A stretch of DNA of 64,000 nt, from contig CALGAW010000049.1 of assembly GCA_937959115.1 (NCBI GenBank), positions 37,593 to 101,592 of the forward strand, written 5' to 3'. This DNA comes from an uncultured Saprospiraceae bacterium (GTDB lineage Bacteria; Bacteroidota; Bacteroidia; Chitinophagales; Saprospiraceae). Position 1 is the stretch's first letter; each line of letters begins with the position of its first letter. Below the pieces are notes generated by a model, which was not told where the DNA came from, did no database searches, and worked only from the letters and a program-made list of their open reading frames with translations. Shown here piece by piece: positions 53,596 to 61,803 of this stretch. Both the position numbers and the translations under genes were made by a program.

Positions 53596-53835
53596 TTATT
53601 GATTACACTCACAAACGTTACATGCATCGAGTGTTTCGAACGGGACTTGGCCAAAACAGCCACCCCAAACAAACTCTTTACACTTTTTCTCTGTCCAGTC
53701 ATAGTAGTAGCGTACGAAAGCTGCCTTACATAATCCTGGATCTGGTACGAGTTCGCAATCGGTTTGCACGGGACAAGTTTTCCCACAGCTAGAGAGTAAT
53801 GAAAAGGAGAGGATTACCGATAACAAATAACGCAT
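53596..53835 (-). CDS. Kunitz/BPTI-type protease inhibitor lipoprotein
   Basis: A 79-residue protein: lipoprotein signal MRYLLSVILSFSLLSSC (acceptor C17) followed directly by a Kunitz domain (27-77). The Kunitz pattern is strong: C27-x8-C36-K37-A-A-F, VRYYYDWTEKKC52, KEFVWGGC60, and late Cys at 72, 75 and 77. The P1 position after the second domain Cys is Lys, as in BPTI, so trypsin-like proteases are the expected target. The last Cys spacings are slightly shorter than in BPTI. The ATG at 53835 is chosen because it begins the signal peptide; 23 further codons upstream look non-coding. It is 3 nt before the PhoX gene. Confidence 0.85.
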   Translation of the reverse strand: MRYLLSVILSFSLLSSCGKTCPVQTDCELVPDPGLCKAAFVRYYYDWTEKKCKEFVWGGCFGQVPFETLDACNVCECNQ

Positions 53836-53959
53836 CCACAATGATACAAATAAAACCACAATTCGAATTAGTTGTGTTGATGATTTTTTGCGGGTGACCA
53901 CCATGCTTCTTAGAGTCCACTCCGAAAAGTCGGAACAAAACAGGCTTTAGGGAGTCGAC

Positions 53960-54616
53960 TTACCAACTAAAAAAGCAAACTATGTTTATCTGATCTCGAT
54001 TTCCATTTGACAAAAACTGATTCATATAACCTAACTCAAACCTCATCTTTGCATTTAGTCTATACCCTAGCCCTCCATATAGTCGATTTCTGTCAAAAAC
54101 AGTTTGCTTGGTGTTTATAAAAATCTCATCGTAAGCGGAAAGGTATAGCTCCTTAGCCTCCTTCTCTTTTTTCCATAGAGAGAACGTTGCTCCAAGGAAA
54201 TACCGAAAACGCATTTTATAATTCTCCTCTACAAAACGTTGTTCAAAGCGGTATCTGTGCTGAAGTTTTAAGCGGTCTATCTTTTGTTTTGTAATAAATT
54301 GTTGGTAGATCCTGTGCTCGTTGACGACTAATTTTTCTTCCGTCGAAGTGTAATTTTCACTTCTGATAAAACCGTAACCTAACAGCAAATTAGCGTTTTC
54401 TGCAACATTTATTCCAATGCCTGTCCGCAAAAGTAGTTGCTCCAGATCTCCTGCGATGTTATAGTTTCTATACTGGACTTCATGGTGCCAATTTAGTTTT
54501 TTAGCAAACTTCTTATTCCCAAACAATAGGATCCAATTCCCTAGATTGCTTTCTTGGCTAAAAGAAGTAAATGGCACCATAGTTAATGCCAGAATAATAA
54601 AAATGAATGTTCTCAT
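53960..54616 (-). CDS. DUF2490 outer membrane protein
   Basis: A signal peptide (MRTFIFIILALTMVPFTSFS) precedes a 198-residue beta-barrel. The pattern LNWHHEVQYRNYNIAGDLEQ, RTGIGINVAENANLLLGYGF and LQHRYRFEQRF is the DUF2490 signature, and the chain ends in Trp after INIVCFFSW as barrels often do. Substrate unknown. Its ATG overlaps the stop of a small upstream membrane ORF (ATGA), suggesting coupling. Confidence 0.85.
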   Translation of the reverse strand: MRTFIFIILALTMVPFTSFSQESNLGNWILLFGNKKFAKKLNWHHEVQYRNYNIAGDLEQLLLRTGIGINVAENANLLLGYGFIRSENYTSTEEKLVVNEHRIYQQFITKQKIDRLKLQHRYRFEQRFVEENYKMRFRYFLGATFSLWKKEKEAKELYLSAYDEIFINTKQTVFDRNRLYGGLGYRLNAKMRFELGYMNQFLSNGNRDQINIVCFFSW

Positions 54617-54828
54617 AAAAAGGAAACTTTACCTGTTTTTACTTCATACATTGCTCTCACAACGTTGATTTGATTATACAAACAATAAATGAACAATAAA
54701 GTTACAATTAGGCAAGATAAATAAATAAAATATCGACTTGAAAAATTATTATAAAGGTAGAAACAAATACCTAGGCTGAAAAGCGAGCAAGACTGGCTTT
54801 GGTAGCATGTAAGTATCAACATTGCCAT
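54613..54828 (-). CDS. Possible small membrane protein upstream of DUF2490
   Basis: 71 residues with two hydrophobic stretches (about 14-27 and 33-50) and a Lys-containing end. Its TGA overlaps the ATG of the DUF2490 gene by 4 nt, a common coupling arrangement. No homology-like feature is seen, and the frame is AT-rich and Cys/Tyr-heavy, so it may be chance. Confidence 0.35.
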   Translation of the reverse strand: MAMLILTCYQSQSCSLFSLGICFYLYNNFSSRYFIYLSCLIVTLLFIYCLYNQINVVRAMYEVKTGKVSFL

Positions 54829-54893
54829 TTAAATCAATTAAATTTGAGTAAATTAATATCAAAAAAACAACCATTTTTATAATCTCCAAATTT

Positions 54894-56234
54894 ATGCTCA
54901 AAAAAATCGGATTCTTCTTAACACTACTTGTTGGCTTGTTTATCTTCTTTTTCTATTTTGCCCTTTACCCAAAACTACCTATTGGTACTGGGTATGCCGC
55001 AAAAAAAATGTGTAGTTGTCATTTTATTGCAGGGCGTACTCAAGAAAGTATTCAAAAAGAAGATCTAGCAAATTCTCCACTAGATTTAACAAGTACTAAA
55101 ATTGATGAAGAAGGAAAAAAAGTCACTACCACTATATTGGGGATGGGTGCAAAAACTGCTATCTATAAAGAAAATTTAGGGTGCGTTTTATTGCAAGGAG
55201 AAGATGATTATCAAGTAAAACTAGATTTGCCTAAGGGTAGAAAAAACGGTGCAGCAATATGGCCGCTCGGTGAAAAAGTGACAACTCAAAAGGTAAAAGG
55301 AGTAGATTACAATGCTCTAGAAAGGGCAGTGAATAGTATGTTTGATCCTTCTTTAGAGATGGACAGTTTAAAAACTAGGGCAGTTGTAGTAATTTATAAG
55401 GATACATTGATTGCAGAAAAATATGCAAAAGGATTTGATAAAGATACCGAAATATTAGGCTGGTCTATGAATAAAAGCATCACGGGCACCTTAGTTGGGA
55501 TGTTGGTCAAGGATGGCAAAATGGACATTACGGATGATCACTTGTTTGAGGAATGGACCGATGAACGCAGTAAAATTACAATGAATGACTTGCTTCAAAT
55601 GCAAAGTGGACTACGTTTCGAAGAAAACTATACTAAAATTTCAGATGTAACAAAAATGTTGTTTCTGGAAGAGGATATTGTCGCCGAAGTCGTTAAGAAT
55701 CCACTAGAAACAGCGATCGGAAAAAAATGGGTTTACTCTAGTGGAACAACAAACTTGATTGCAGGTGTAGTCAGAAATGAATTCGACACCCAAGAAGCGT
55801 ATTTAAAATTCCCCTACGAACGGCTATTCCGCAAAATCGGTATGCATTCAATGATTTGGGAAACAGATGAATCGGGCAATTATATCGGTTCGTCCTACGG
55901 TTACGCTACACCTAGAGATTGGGCAAAATTTGGCTTACTATATTTAAAAGAAGGAAATTGGTATGGTGAACAAATCATTGATACCGCCTGGGTAAATTTT
56001 GTTAGACAACCCGCTGAACATAGTGGTGGGATTTATGGAGGTCACTTTTGGCAAAACCACAATCATGCTGCTTATAAAGATGCACCTTCTGACTTATATT
56101 CTTGCAATGGTTTTGAAGGGCAATATGTATTTATCATTCCTTCTAAAGACTTGGTCATTGTCCGAATGGGATTGAACCAGAAGATCGATTTCAATAGCTT
56201 CTTGAGAGATGTGATTGCTGCAACAGGTGGTTAG
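54894..56234 (+). CDS. Class C beta-lactamase-like serine hydrolase
   Basis: A 446-residue protein with one N-terminal membrane anchor (about 5-25, FFLTLLVGLFIFFFYFALY). The penicillin-binding fold follows from about 150: SMNKS (SxxK nucleophile region in LGWSMNKSITG), YSSGTTNL as the Y-x-S motif, and HSGGIYGGHFWQN replacing the usual KTG-like element. Before it, residues 30-150 form a Cys-containing extra domain (KMCSCHF, GCVLLQGE). Probably a periplasmic esterase, carboxypeptidase or amidase; true lactamase activity is doubtful. Confidence 0.88.
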   Translation: MLKKIGFFLTLLVGLFIFFFYFALYPKLPIGTGYAAKKMCSCHFIAGRTQESIQKEDLANSPLDLTSTKIDEEGKKVTTTILGMGAKTAIYKENLGCVLLQGEDDYQVKLDLPKGRKNGAAIWPLGEKVTTQKVKGVDYNALERAVNSMFDPSLEMDSLKTRAVVVIYKDTLIAEKYAKGFDKDTEILGWSMNKSITGTLVGMLVKDGKMDITDDHLFEEWTDERSKITMNDLLQMQSGLRFEENYTKISDVTKMLFLEEDIVAEVVKNPLETAIGKKWVYSSGTTNLIAGVVRNEFDTQEAYLKFPYERLFRKIGMHSMIWETDESGNYIGSSYGYATPRDWAKFGLLYLKEGNWYGEQIIDTAWVNFVRQPAEHSGGIYGGHFWQNHNHAAYKDAPSDLYSCNGFEGQYVFIIPSKDLVIVRMGLNQKIDFNSFLRDVIAATGG

Positions 56235-56650
56235 CGAGACACATTTTGCAAAATACTAGCACGCTTGCTATCAAGAAACCATTAAAAAAAAGGAAATAAA
56301 AAACCTCTGGCTGTCGCTTGCCAGAGGTTAAATACTTAAACAGGGTGCGAATCTGTTTTCGAAATCTTGTATTTGAGGTTTTTTTCATCTACAATTACTA
56401 ACATAACGCCTGTGATTCCAATTTCGTTGCCTCAGTTTTATTTTTTTGTCAAAAAAACGTTGTTTTCACCATTTATAGGCTATTTCATGACAAAATTTTG
56501 ACAGTAAGAAATAAAGAACAACAGTTTCTAAGGCATTCAATAAGGAAGTTATCATTTTATCGCCACTAAATCTTATTTTGTGTCGAAATGAACTGCCTCC
56601 TCAATTAATTGTTCATAGTTAATAACAGTTATTCATTACAAAAAGTTTAA
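56235..56650. other. Spacer before cinA with an orphan minus-strand terminator
   Basis: No convincing gene. A 65-codon minus frame (56191-56388) crosses the terminator stem and the lactamase 3' end and is rejected. TTCATAGTTAAT at 56612-56623 repeats a word from 43676-43687. Confidence 0.45.
56298..56329 (-). terminator. Minus-strand terminator with no minus-strand gene to its right
   Basis: AACCTCTGGC (56302-56311) and GCCAGAGGTT (56320-56329) form a perfect 10-bp stem with an 8-nt loop. On the minus strand a run of six T follows the stem. On the plus strand the stem is followed by AAATACTT, so it is a poor terminator for the hydrolase gene. Confidence 0.6.
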
Positions 56651-57889
56651 ATGACAGCCAGAATCATTACAATTGGAGATGAGATATTGATTGGCCAGAC
56701 CCTAGACACCAACTCTTCGTGGATGGCAAAAAACTTAAATGAGCTTGGTGTCGAAATCGTTGAACATCAATCAATCAGCGATGACAAGCCTCAGATCTTA
56801 GAAGCCCTCCAGCGTGGAAACTTGGCAGATGTCGTGTTAGTTACTGGTGGCCTAGGCCCCACACGGGATGATATCACTAAATTAGCGTTGATTGATTTCT
56901 TCCAGACAACCCTTGAATTTGATCAAGAAACGTATGATCGGATTGTTGCGGCATTCACGAAAAGAGACATTCCGCTTACCCCACTGCACAAGGAACAGTG
57001 CTTTTTACCGGCTGCAGCCGAATTATTACCCAATAAAAAAGGAACAGCACCCGGAATGTGGCTAGAGAAAGATGGTACCGCTTATGTTTTTATGCCAGGT
57101 GTGCCGTATGAAATGAAATACTTGATGGAGGCTGAAGTCCTACCCAAAATCAGAAAAACACACCAACAAGAAATCGTAGCACACAGAACCATCCAAACGA
57201 TAGGAAGCGGAGAAACATCCATCGCCCGTCGAATAACAGATTTTGAAGACAATCTGCCGACTCACATGAGTCTTGCCTACCTTCCAAGCCTCGGAACGGT
57301 GCGTCTTCGCATTAGCAGCAAAGGAGAACACCCGACAGCACTAAATGAGGAACTAGACGCCAAAGCAACTGAACTGGTAAGCCTCATCCCTGATCTGGTA
57401 TTTGCAACAGGAGATGAAACAATTGAAGCGATTATCGGTAAACTATTACTAGAAAAAGGGCTGAAACTAGGCACAGCAGAAAGTTGTACTGGAGGTGGTA
57501 TTGCACAGAAAATGACAAGTATCTCAGGAAGTTCAGGTTATTTTGAAGGAAGTGTCGTGGCCTATTCCAATAGAATAAAAAATGAATTGTTACAAGTAAA
57601 ACAGACCACCCTCGATCAACATGGAGCCGTTAGTGAGCAAACCGTTCAAGAGATGGTAGCAGGTGCAATTCAACACCTTGGAGTAGACGTAGCAGTGGCA
57701 GTTTCAGGGATTGCAGGCCCCACAGGAGGAACTCCAGACAAACCTGTTGGCACAATTTGGGCAGCGGTTGGAACTAAGGATAAAATCATCACAAAAAAAT
57801 TCAGATTTGGAAGAGATCGTACTAAAAATATTCATTTAACCATCAACTATACATTGAATGTATTGAGAAAATTTTTATTAGCGGGATAA
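56651..57889 (+). CDS. cinA: CinA: nicotinamide-nucleotide amidohydrolase, competence/damage-inducible protein
   Basis: CinA recycles pyridine nucleotides by deamidating NMN; the N-terminal domain hydrolyses ADP-ribose. Both halves are here: the MoCF/COG1058 domain (1-170, ITIGDEILIGQTLDTNS and VTGGLGPTRDDIT) and the CinA C-terminal amidase (about 250-412, GLKLGTAESCTGGGIAQ and AVAVSGIAGPTGGTPDKPVG). Length 412 is normal. It precedes the E2 gene by 47 nt, but that gene has its own promoter box. Confidence 0.95.
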   Translation: MTARIITIGDEILIGQTLDTNSSWMAKNLNELGVEIVEHQSISDDKPQILEALQRGNLADVVLVTGGLGPTRDDITKLALIDFFQTTLEFDQETYDRIVAAFTKRDIPLTPLHKEQCFLPAAAELLPNKKGTAPGMWLEKDGTAYVFMPGVPYEMKYLMEAEVLPKIRKTHQQEIVAHRTIQTIGSGETSIARRITDFEDNLPTHMSLAYLPSLGTVRLRISSKGEHPTALNEELDAKATELVSLIPDLVFATGDETIEAIIGKLLLEKGLKLGTAESCTGGGIAQKMTSISGSSGYFEGSVVAYSNRIKNELLQVKQTTLDQHGAVSEQTVQEMVAGAIQHLGVDVAVAVSGIAGPTGGTPDKPVGTIWAAVGTKDKIITKKFRFGRDRTKNIHLTINYTLNVLRKFLLAG

Positions 57890-57895
57890 TTCCCA

Positions 57896-57903
57896 TAAAT
57901 TTG
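57896..57903 (+). promoter_or_regulatory. Candidate -7 promoter box of the E2 gene
   Basis: TAAATTTG, a perfect TAnnTTTG match, 33 nt before the ATG at 57937. Confidence 0.5.
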
Positions 57904-57936
57904 CACTCGATTTTTAACCGATAATAAGTTTGATAT

Positions 57937-59283
57937 ATGGCTTTAGTTGACATAGTAATGCCGAGAATGGGTGAGAGTATCCATGAAGCAACCATCCTAG
58001 AATGGAATAAGCAGCCCGGTGATCATGTGGAGGAAGATGAAACCATATGCCTGACTCAAACAGACAAAGTGGATTCCGAGATCCCATCTCATGTAGAAGG
58101 AACACTCAAGGAAATCCTGTTCCCAGAAGGAGAAGTGGTCGCAGTAGGAACCGTGATCGCAAGAATTGATGTCGAAGGAGCCGAAGGGGAACAAGCCACT
58201 CCTACAACTGCAAATGTAGCACCCGTAGAGACTAAAGCACCAGCAGTAACATCAACCGCAACGACAACCGCTACTCCTTCAACCGCAGGTTCAAATGGCA
58301 ATGTAGCAGTCGTGCAACCAGTTGCAGCTGCAGCAGACGTAAGCGTTGCTACACGGTTTTATTCGCCATTAGTAAAAAGTATTGCCAAAACAGAGCAGAT
58401 CTCAATGACAGAACTCGAAGCACTTGCAGGTTCAGGTGCAAATGGTCGAGTTACAAAAAAAGACATTCTTGGCTACTTACAAAACAGATCATCAGCACCG
58501 ACTAGCAATGGGAAAACAGCAGTGAGTACCAAACCAGCCAGTAAGCAATCAGCCTCTAGCTTCTCAGGAAGCGGAGATGTTGAAATCATTGAGATGGACC
58601 GGATGCGTAAGCTGATTGCTGATCACATGGTACGCTCTAAGCAAACCTCCCCTCACGTTACCTCTTTTGTAGAAGCAGATGTTACGAACCTTGTCAACTG
58701 GAGAAACAAAGTCAAAGGAGAATACCAGCAAAAGTATGGTGAGAAAATCACGTTTACGCCCCTTTTCGTTGAAGCAGTTGTTAAAGCGATTAAAGACTTT
58801 CCACTCGTCAATGTGTCGGTGGATGGTGACAAAATTATTAAAAAGAACTTCATCAATATTGGAATTGCAACCGCATTGCCTTCAGGTAACTTAATTGTTC
58901 CTGTGATTAAGAATGCGGAATTTATGAACTTGCATGGATTAGCCAAATCTGCGAATGATCTAATCGATCGGGCTAGAAAAAACAAATTAAAACCAGATGA
59001 TATACAGAACGGAACCTTTACGGTAACAAACGTAGGTACTTTTGGCAATCTTTCAGGAACACCAATCATCAATCAACCACAAGTAGCAATATTGGCTACT
59101 GGTGCAATCAAAAAGAAACCAGCTGTTTTAGAAACTGAATATGGAGATGTGATTGCAGTAAGGCAAATGATGATGATGTCCTTGTCTTATGACCACAGGG
59201 TAGTGGACGGTTTCCTAGGTGGCTCCTTCTTAAGAAAGGTTGCTGATTACCTCGAACAATTTGATGATACCCAAACAATTTAA
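57937..59283 (+). CDS. 2-oxo acid dehydrogenase E2 (dihydrolipoyl acyltransferase)
   Basis: The core subunit that moves the acyl group from lipoamide to CoA. N-terminal lipoyl domain (1-78) with the lipoylated K44 in TQTDKVDSE; an Ala/Thr/Pro linker (85-135); an E3-binding domain (about 145-175, YSPLVKSIAKTEQ); a second linker; and the catalytic CAT domain (about 215-448) with SYDHRVVDGFLGG. The sequence resembles the E2 of branched-chain or general 2-oxo acid complexes more than OdhB. Neither E1 nor E3 genes adjoin it; pdhB is at 8512. Complex identity undecided. Confidence 0.92.
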   Translation: MALVDIVMPRMGESIHEATILEWNKQPGDHVEEDETICLTQTDKVDSEIPSHVEGTLKEILFPEGEVVAVGTVIARIDVEGAEGEQATPTTANVAPVETKAPAVTSTATTTATPSTAGSNGNVAVVQPVAAAADVSVATRFYSPLVKSIAKTEQISMTELEALAGSGANGRVTKKDILGYLQNRSSAPTSNGKTAVSTKPASKQSASSFSGSGDVEIIEMDRMRKLIADHMVRSKQTSPHVTSFVEADVTNLVNWRNKVKGEYQQKYGEKITFTPLFVEAVVKAIKDFPLVNVSVDGDKIIKKNFINIGIATALPSGNLIVPVIKNAEFMNLHGLAKSANDLIDRARKNKLKPDDIQNGTFTVTNVGTFGNLSGTPIINQPQVAILATGAIKKKPAVLETEYGDVIAVRQMMMMSLSYDHRVVDGFLGGSFLRKVADYLEQFDDTQTI

Positions 59284-59347
59284 TTGTGGTATAACAATTG
59301 AATGTAAAGAATATAAAAACTCCATCATTCCACCAAGTAACGCGTAC

Positions 59348-61615
59348 ATGCTACATCGATATTGGACATTAAGTATTATAACGACTCTATTTTGCCTTTT
59401 TTCCTTAGGATTAAGCGCGCAATTAAGCGCTGATCAACTTAGAGATAAGGCGGTAGAATTTTATGAGACTTCAAAGTATACGTATGCCATTCCCTTATTA
59501 CTAGATTACCAGAAGTTCAAGCCAGAGGATATCGATGTAAAATACATGATCGGGTTAAGTTATCTCGCCATTAACCGCCCGCAACGTGCAGAAGACTATC
59601 TGAAATATGTAGCAGCAGATAAACGTGCGCCTGATGACATTTACATTTATCTAGGACGCGCCTGCCAACAAAATCATAAGTTTAAGGAAGCCATTCGTTA
59701 TTATAAGCAACATCTTGGAGACATGCGCATGAAAGATCCTTTGCGAGAAGCTGTAAAGGATGACATAAAACGTTGTGTGAGAGGGATAAAGCTCGGCTAT
59801 CTGGATGGTATTGCAGATGTAGAAAACATTGAAGTATTAAATACTTATAATGATGAATTTGCACCTATCATACCATCTAAAAATGAGTCACATCTCTACT
59901 TTTCAACCATTAGACGAACCAATCGTGGAGGTTTTTTGAATAGTGAAGGACAGCGAGATACTACCTATGGTAAACCACGAAGCGATATTTATTTTACCAA
60001 ATCATTAGGTAAAGAATGGCAAACCCCTCAGCCAATAGAAGAAAAATACAATACTAGACAGCACGATGTCTTACATGAATTCAGCAAGGATGGTTCAGGC
60101 ATGATCGTCAGTAAAGGCAATGACCTTTCAACAGATAGCGATCTATATTATCTTGCTATGGATCCAGGAGATGAGCCAATTGTTTCTACAAAACTTAAAT
60201 CACCAATATCTTCTCCTTATTGGGATGGGAATGCATTTTGCTTCAATGATACCATTCTATTGTTCTCAAGCTCAAGAAAAGGCGGATATGGTGGCCGTGA
60301 CCTGTACTACAGTATGCAAAACACGCAAACTGGAAGATGGTCTGCTCCTAGGAATCTAGGTGGACAGATCAATACTGAATATGATGAAGATTGTCCCTTT
60401 TTAGCCAATAACGGAAGAACGCTTTATTTCAGTTCAAACAATCTAGAAAGTATGGGAGGCTATGATGTCTTCTCAGCTGTGTTTCAAGATAGCTCAAGAA
60501 CTTGGACAAAACCTACAAATATTGGACTGCCAATCAATTCTGCTGGAGACGATCGGCATTTTAGACTAGCAAATAATGGACTGCGTGCTTTCTTTTCTTC
60601 AAAACGTCCTGGTGGTTTTGGTGGGCATGACTTATATTTAGCCTTATTTAGACGCTACATAACAGAGCAAATTGAATATTCTGATCCATTGGTATTTTTT
60701 ATGGTGGAACCGCCAGAGCCTGTGGTTGCAGTTCAACAAACTGAAGTAACAGAAATGTCAGAACTGCCCATAGAGACAAATCCAACCATTGAACAACCAG
60801 TTACAGAACCAGTCGTACAGCAGCCGATTGCAGAACAACCAGTAATTCAACCGGAACCAGTAGAAATTAAAACCTTCCAGTTCTCACCAATTAACTATGA
60901 GCCAGAAAAGGACATCATACAATCTGCCACACGTTCTACACTAGACAAGCTGGCCGCCTTGTTAAATCAATACCCTCAACTGAATTTAACATTGCATGCA
61001 CACACAGATGACAATGGACCTTATATCAACAATCTGTATTATGGTATAAAGCGGTCAAACGCTATTTCCAACTATCTTGTTGAGCAAGGCGTAGATCAAG
61101 GAAGTATCACAATCCAGTCTTCTGGCCAAAACTATCCTAGGGCGAAAAACAAAAACGGAGATGGCAAGCCGAACCTACTTGGTCAACGGTTTAATAATAG
61201 AATCGATTTACTAGTATCGAATACACTTGGGACGCCAGTACGAGTTGAGTTGATCGATGCAGTAATTAGTCCAGTTATACAAAACAAGGAATACGACAAT
61301 TATAGAAACCGAGTAAAGGGCGTGACCTACAAGGTGCAAGTACTAGCTTCTCCACAAGAACAGTTTGACGATGTCTTATCCAATTTCCCTGACGCCATGG
61401 TAGAAAACAGTAAGGCATTTAATTTGAACAAAATATCGGTTGGACTACATGACAAATTTGTTTCGGCAAATGCATTAAAACAAAAGTTACAAGCAAGTGG
61501 ATACAGCGAAGCATTTGTAGTTCCATATCTTGGAGGTGTTCGACTGTCCAGATCTTATGCCGAGTATTATCAAGAGGAGTTTCCCGATTTGAAGATCTAT
61601 TTAGTAGGACAGTAA
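59348..61615 (+). CDS. TPR/PD40/OmpA-family envelope protein
   Basis: The start at 59348 (MLHRYWTLSIITTLFCLFSL) provides a signal peptide; an earlier ATG within the E2 gene adds 36 residues of non-signal sequence. Domains: TPR (about 25-130, LDYQKFKPEDIDVKYMIGL), WD40-like PD40 repeats (about 150-400, HLYFSTIRR, LYFSSNNLESMGGYDVFSA), a Pro/Glu/Gln linker (430-505), an OmpA-like peptidoglycan-binding domain (about 510-630, LHAHTDDNGPYINNLYYG) and a C-terminal SPOR-like part. This architecture resembles PorE-type accessory proteins that anchor to peptidoglycan; a T9SS or motility role is inferred, not shown. Confidence 0.87.
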   Translation: MLHRYWTLSIITTLFCLFSLGLSAQLSADQLRDKAVEFYETSKYTYAIPLLLDYQKFKPEDIDVKYMIGLSYLAINRPQRAEDYLKYVAADKRAPDDIYIYLGRACQQNHKFKEAIRYYKQHLGDMRMKDPLREAVKDDIKRCVRGIKLGYLDGIADVENIEVLNTYNDEFAPIIPSKNESHLYFSTIRRTNRGGFLNSEGQRDTTYGKPRSDIYFTKSLGKEWQTPQPIEEKYNTRQHDVLHEFSKDGSGMIVSKGNDLSTDSDLYYLAMDPGDEPIVSTKLKSPISSPYWDGNAFCFNDTILLFSSSRKGGYGGRDLYYSMQNTQTGRWSAPRNLGGQINTEYDEDCPFLANNGRTLYFSSNNLESMGGYDVFSAVFQDSSRTWTKPTNIGLPINSAGDDRHFRLANNGLRAFFSSKRPGGFGGHDLYLALFRRYITEQIEYSDPLVFFMVEPPEPVVAVQQTEVTEMSELPIETNPTIEQPVTEPVVQQPIAEQPVIQPEPVEIKTFQFSPINYEPEKDIIQSATRSTLDKLAALLNQYPQLNLTLHAHTDDNGPYINNLYYGIKRSNAISNYLVEQGVDQGSITIQSSGQNYPRAKNKNGDGKPNLLGQRFNNRIDLLVSNTLGTPVRVELIDAVISPVIQNKEYDNYRNRVKGVTYKVQVLASPQEQFDDVLSNFPDAMVENSKAFNLNKISVGLHDKFVSANALKQKLQASGYSEAFVVPYLGGVRLSRSYAEYYQEEFPDLKIYLVGQ

Positions 61616-61803
61616 CAGTAGATTCGTGTCAGAGCGTCTTTCACGAACGCAAATTACGTATTACTGATATGTAGGAAAGAAAAAGTGCTGTAAGTGTTAA
61701 TCTATAGCCTCTGATGACCCTAGGAATCAATAACCCATAACATAAACCCAACATTAAGATAATTGCGGATGCGGAATTAATAACCTACCTTAACCATTAC
61801 ATT
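61616..61803. other. Spacer after the OmpA-family gene
   Basis: 188 bp; no hairpin with a T-run or promoter box found. Ends directly at the TTG start of the next gene. Confidence 0.3.

Noticed and set aside
56191..56388. 65-codon basic minus-strand frame upstream of cinA
   Set aside because: It runs through a perfect terminator stem and then over the 3' end of the hydrolase gene; composition after the stem is only the reverse of that gene.
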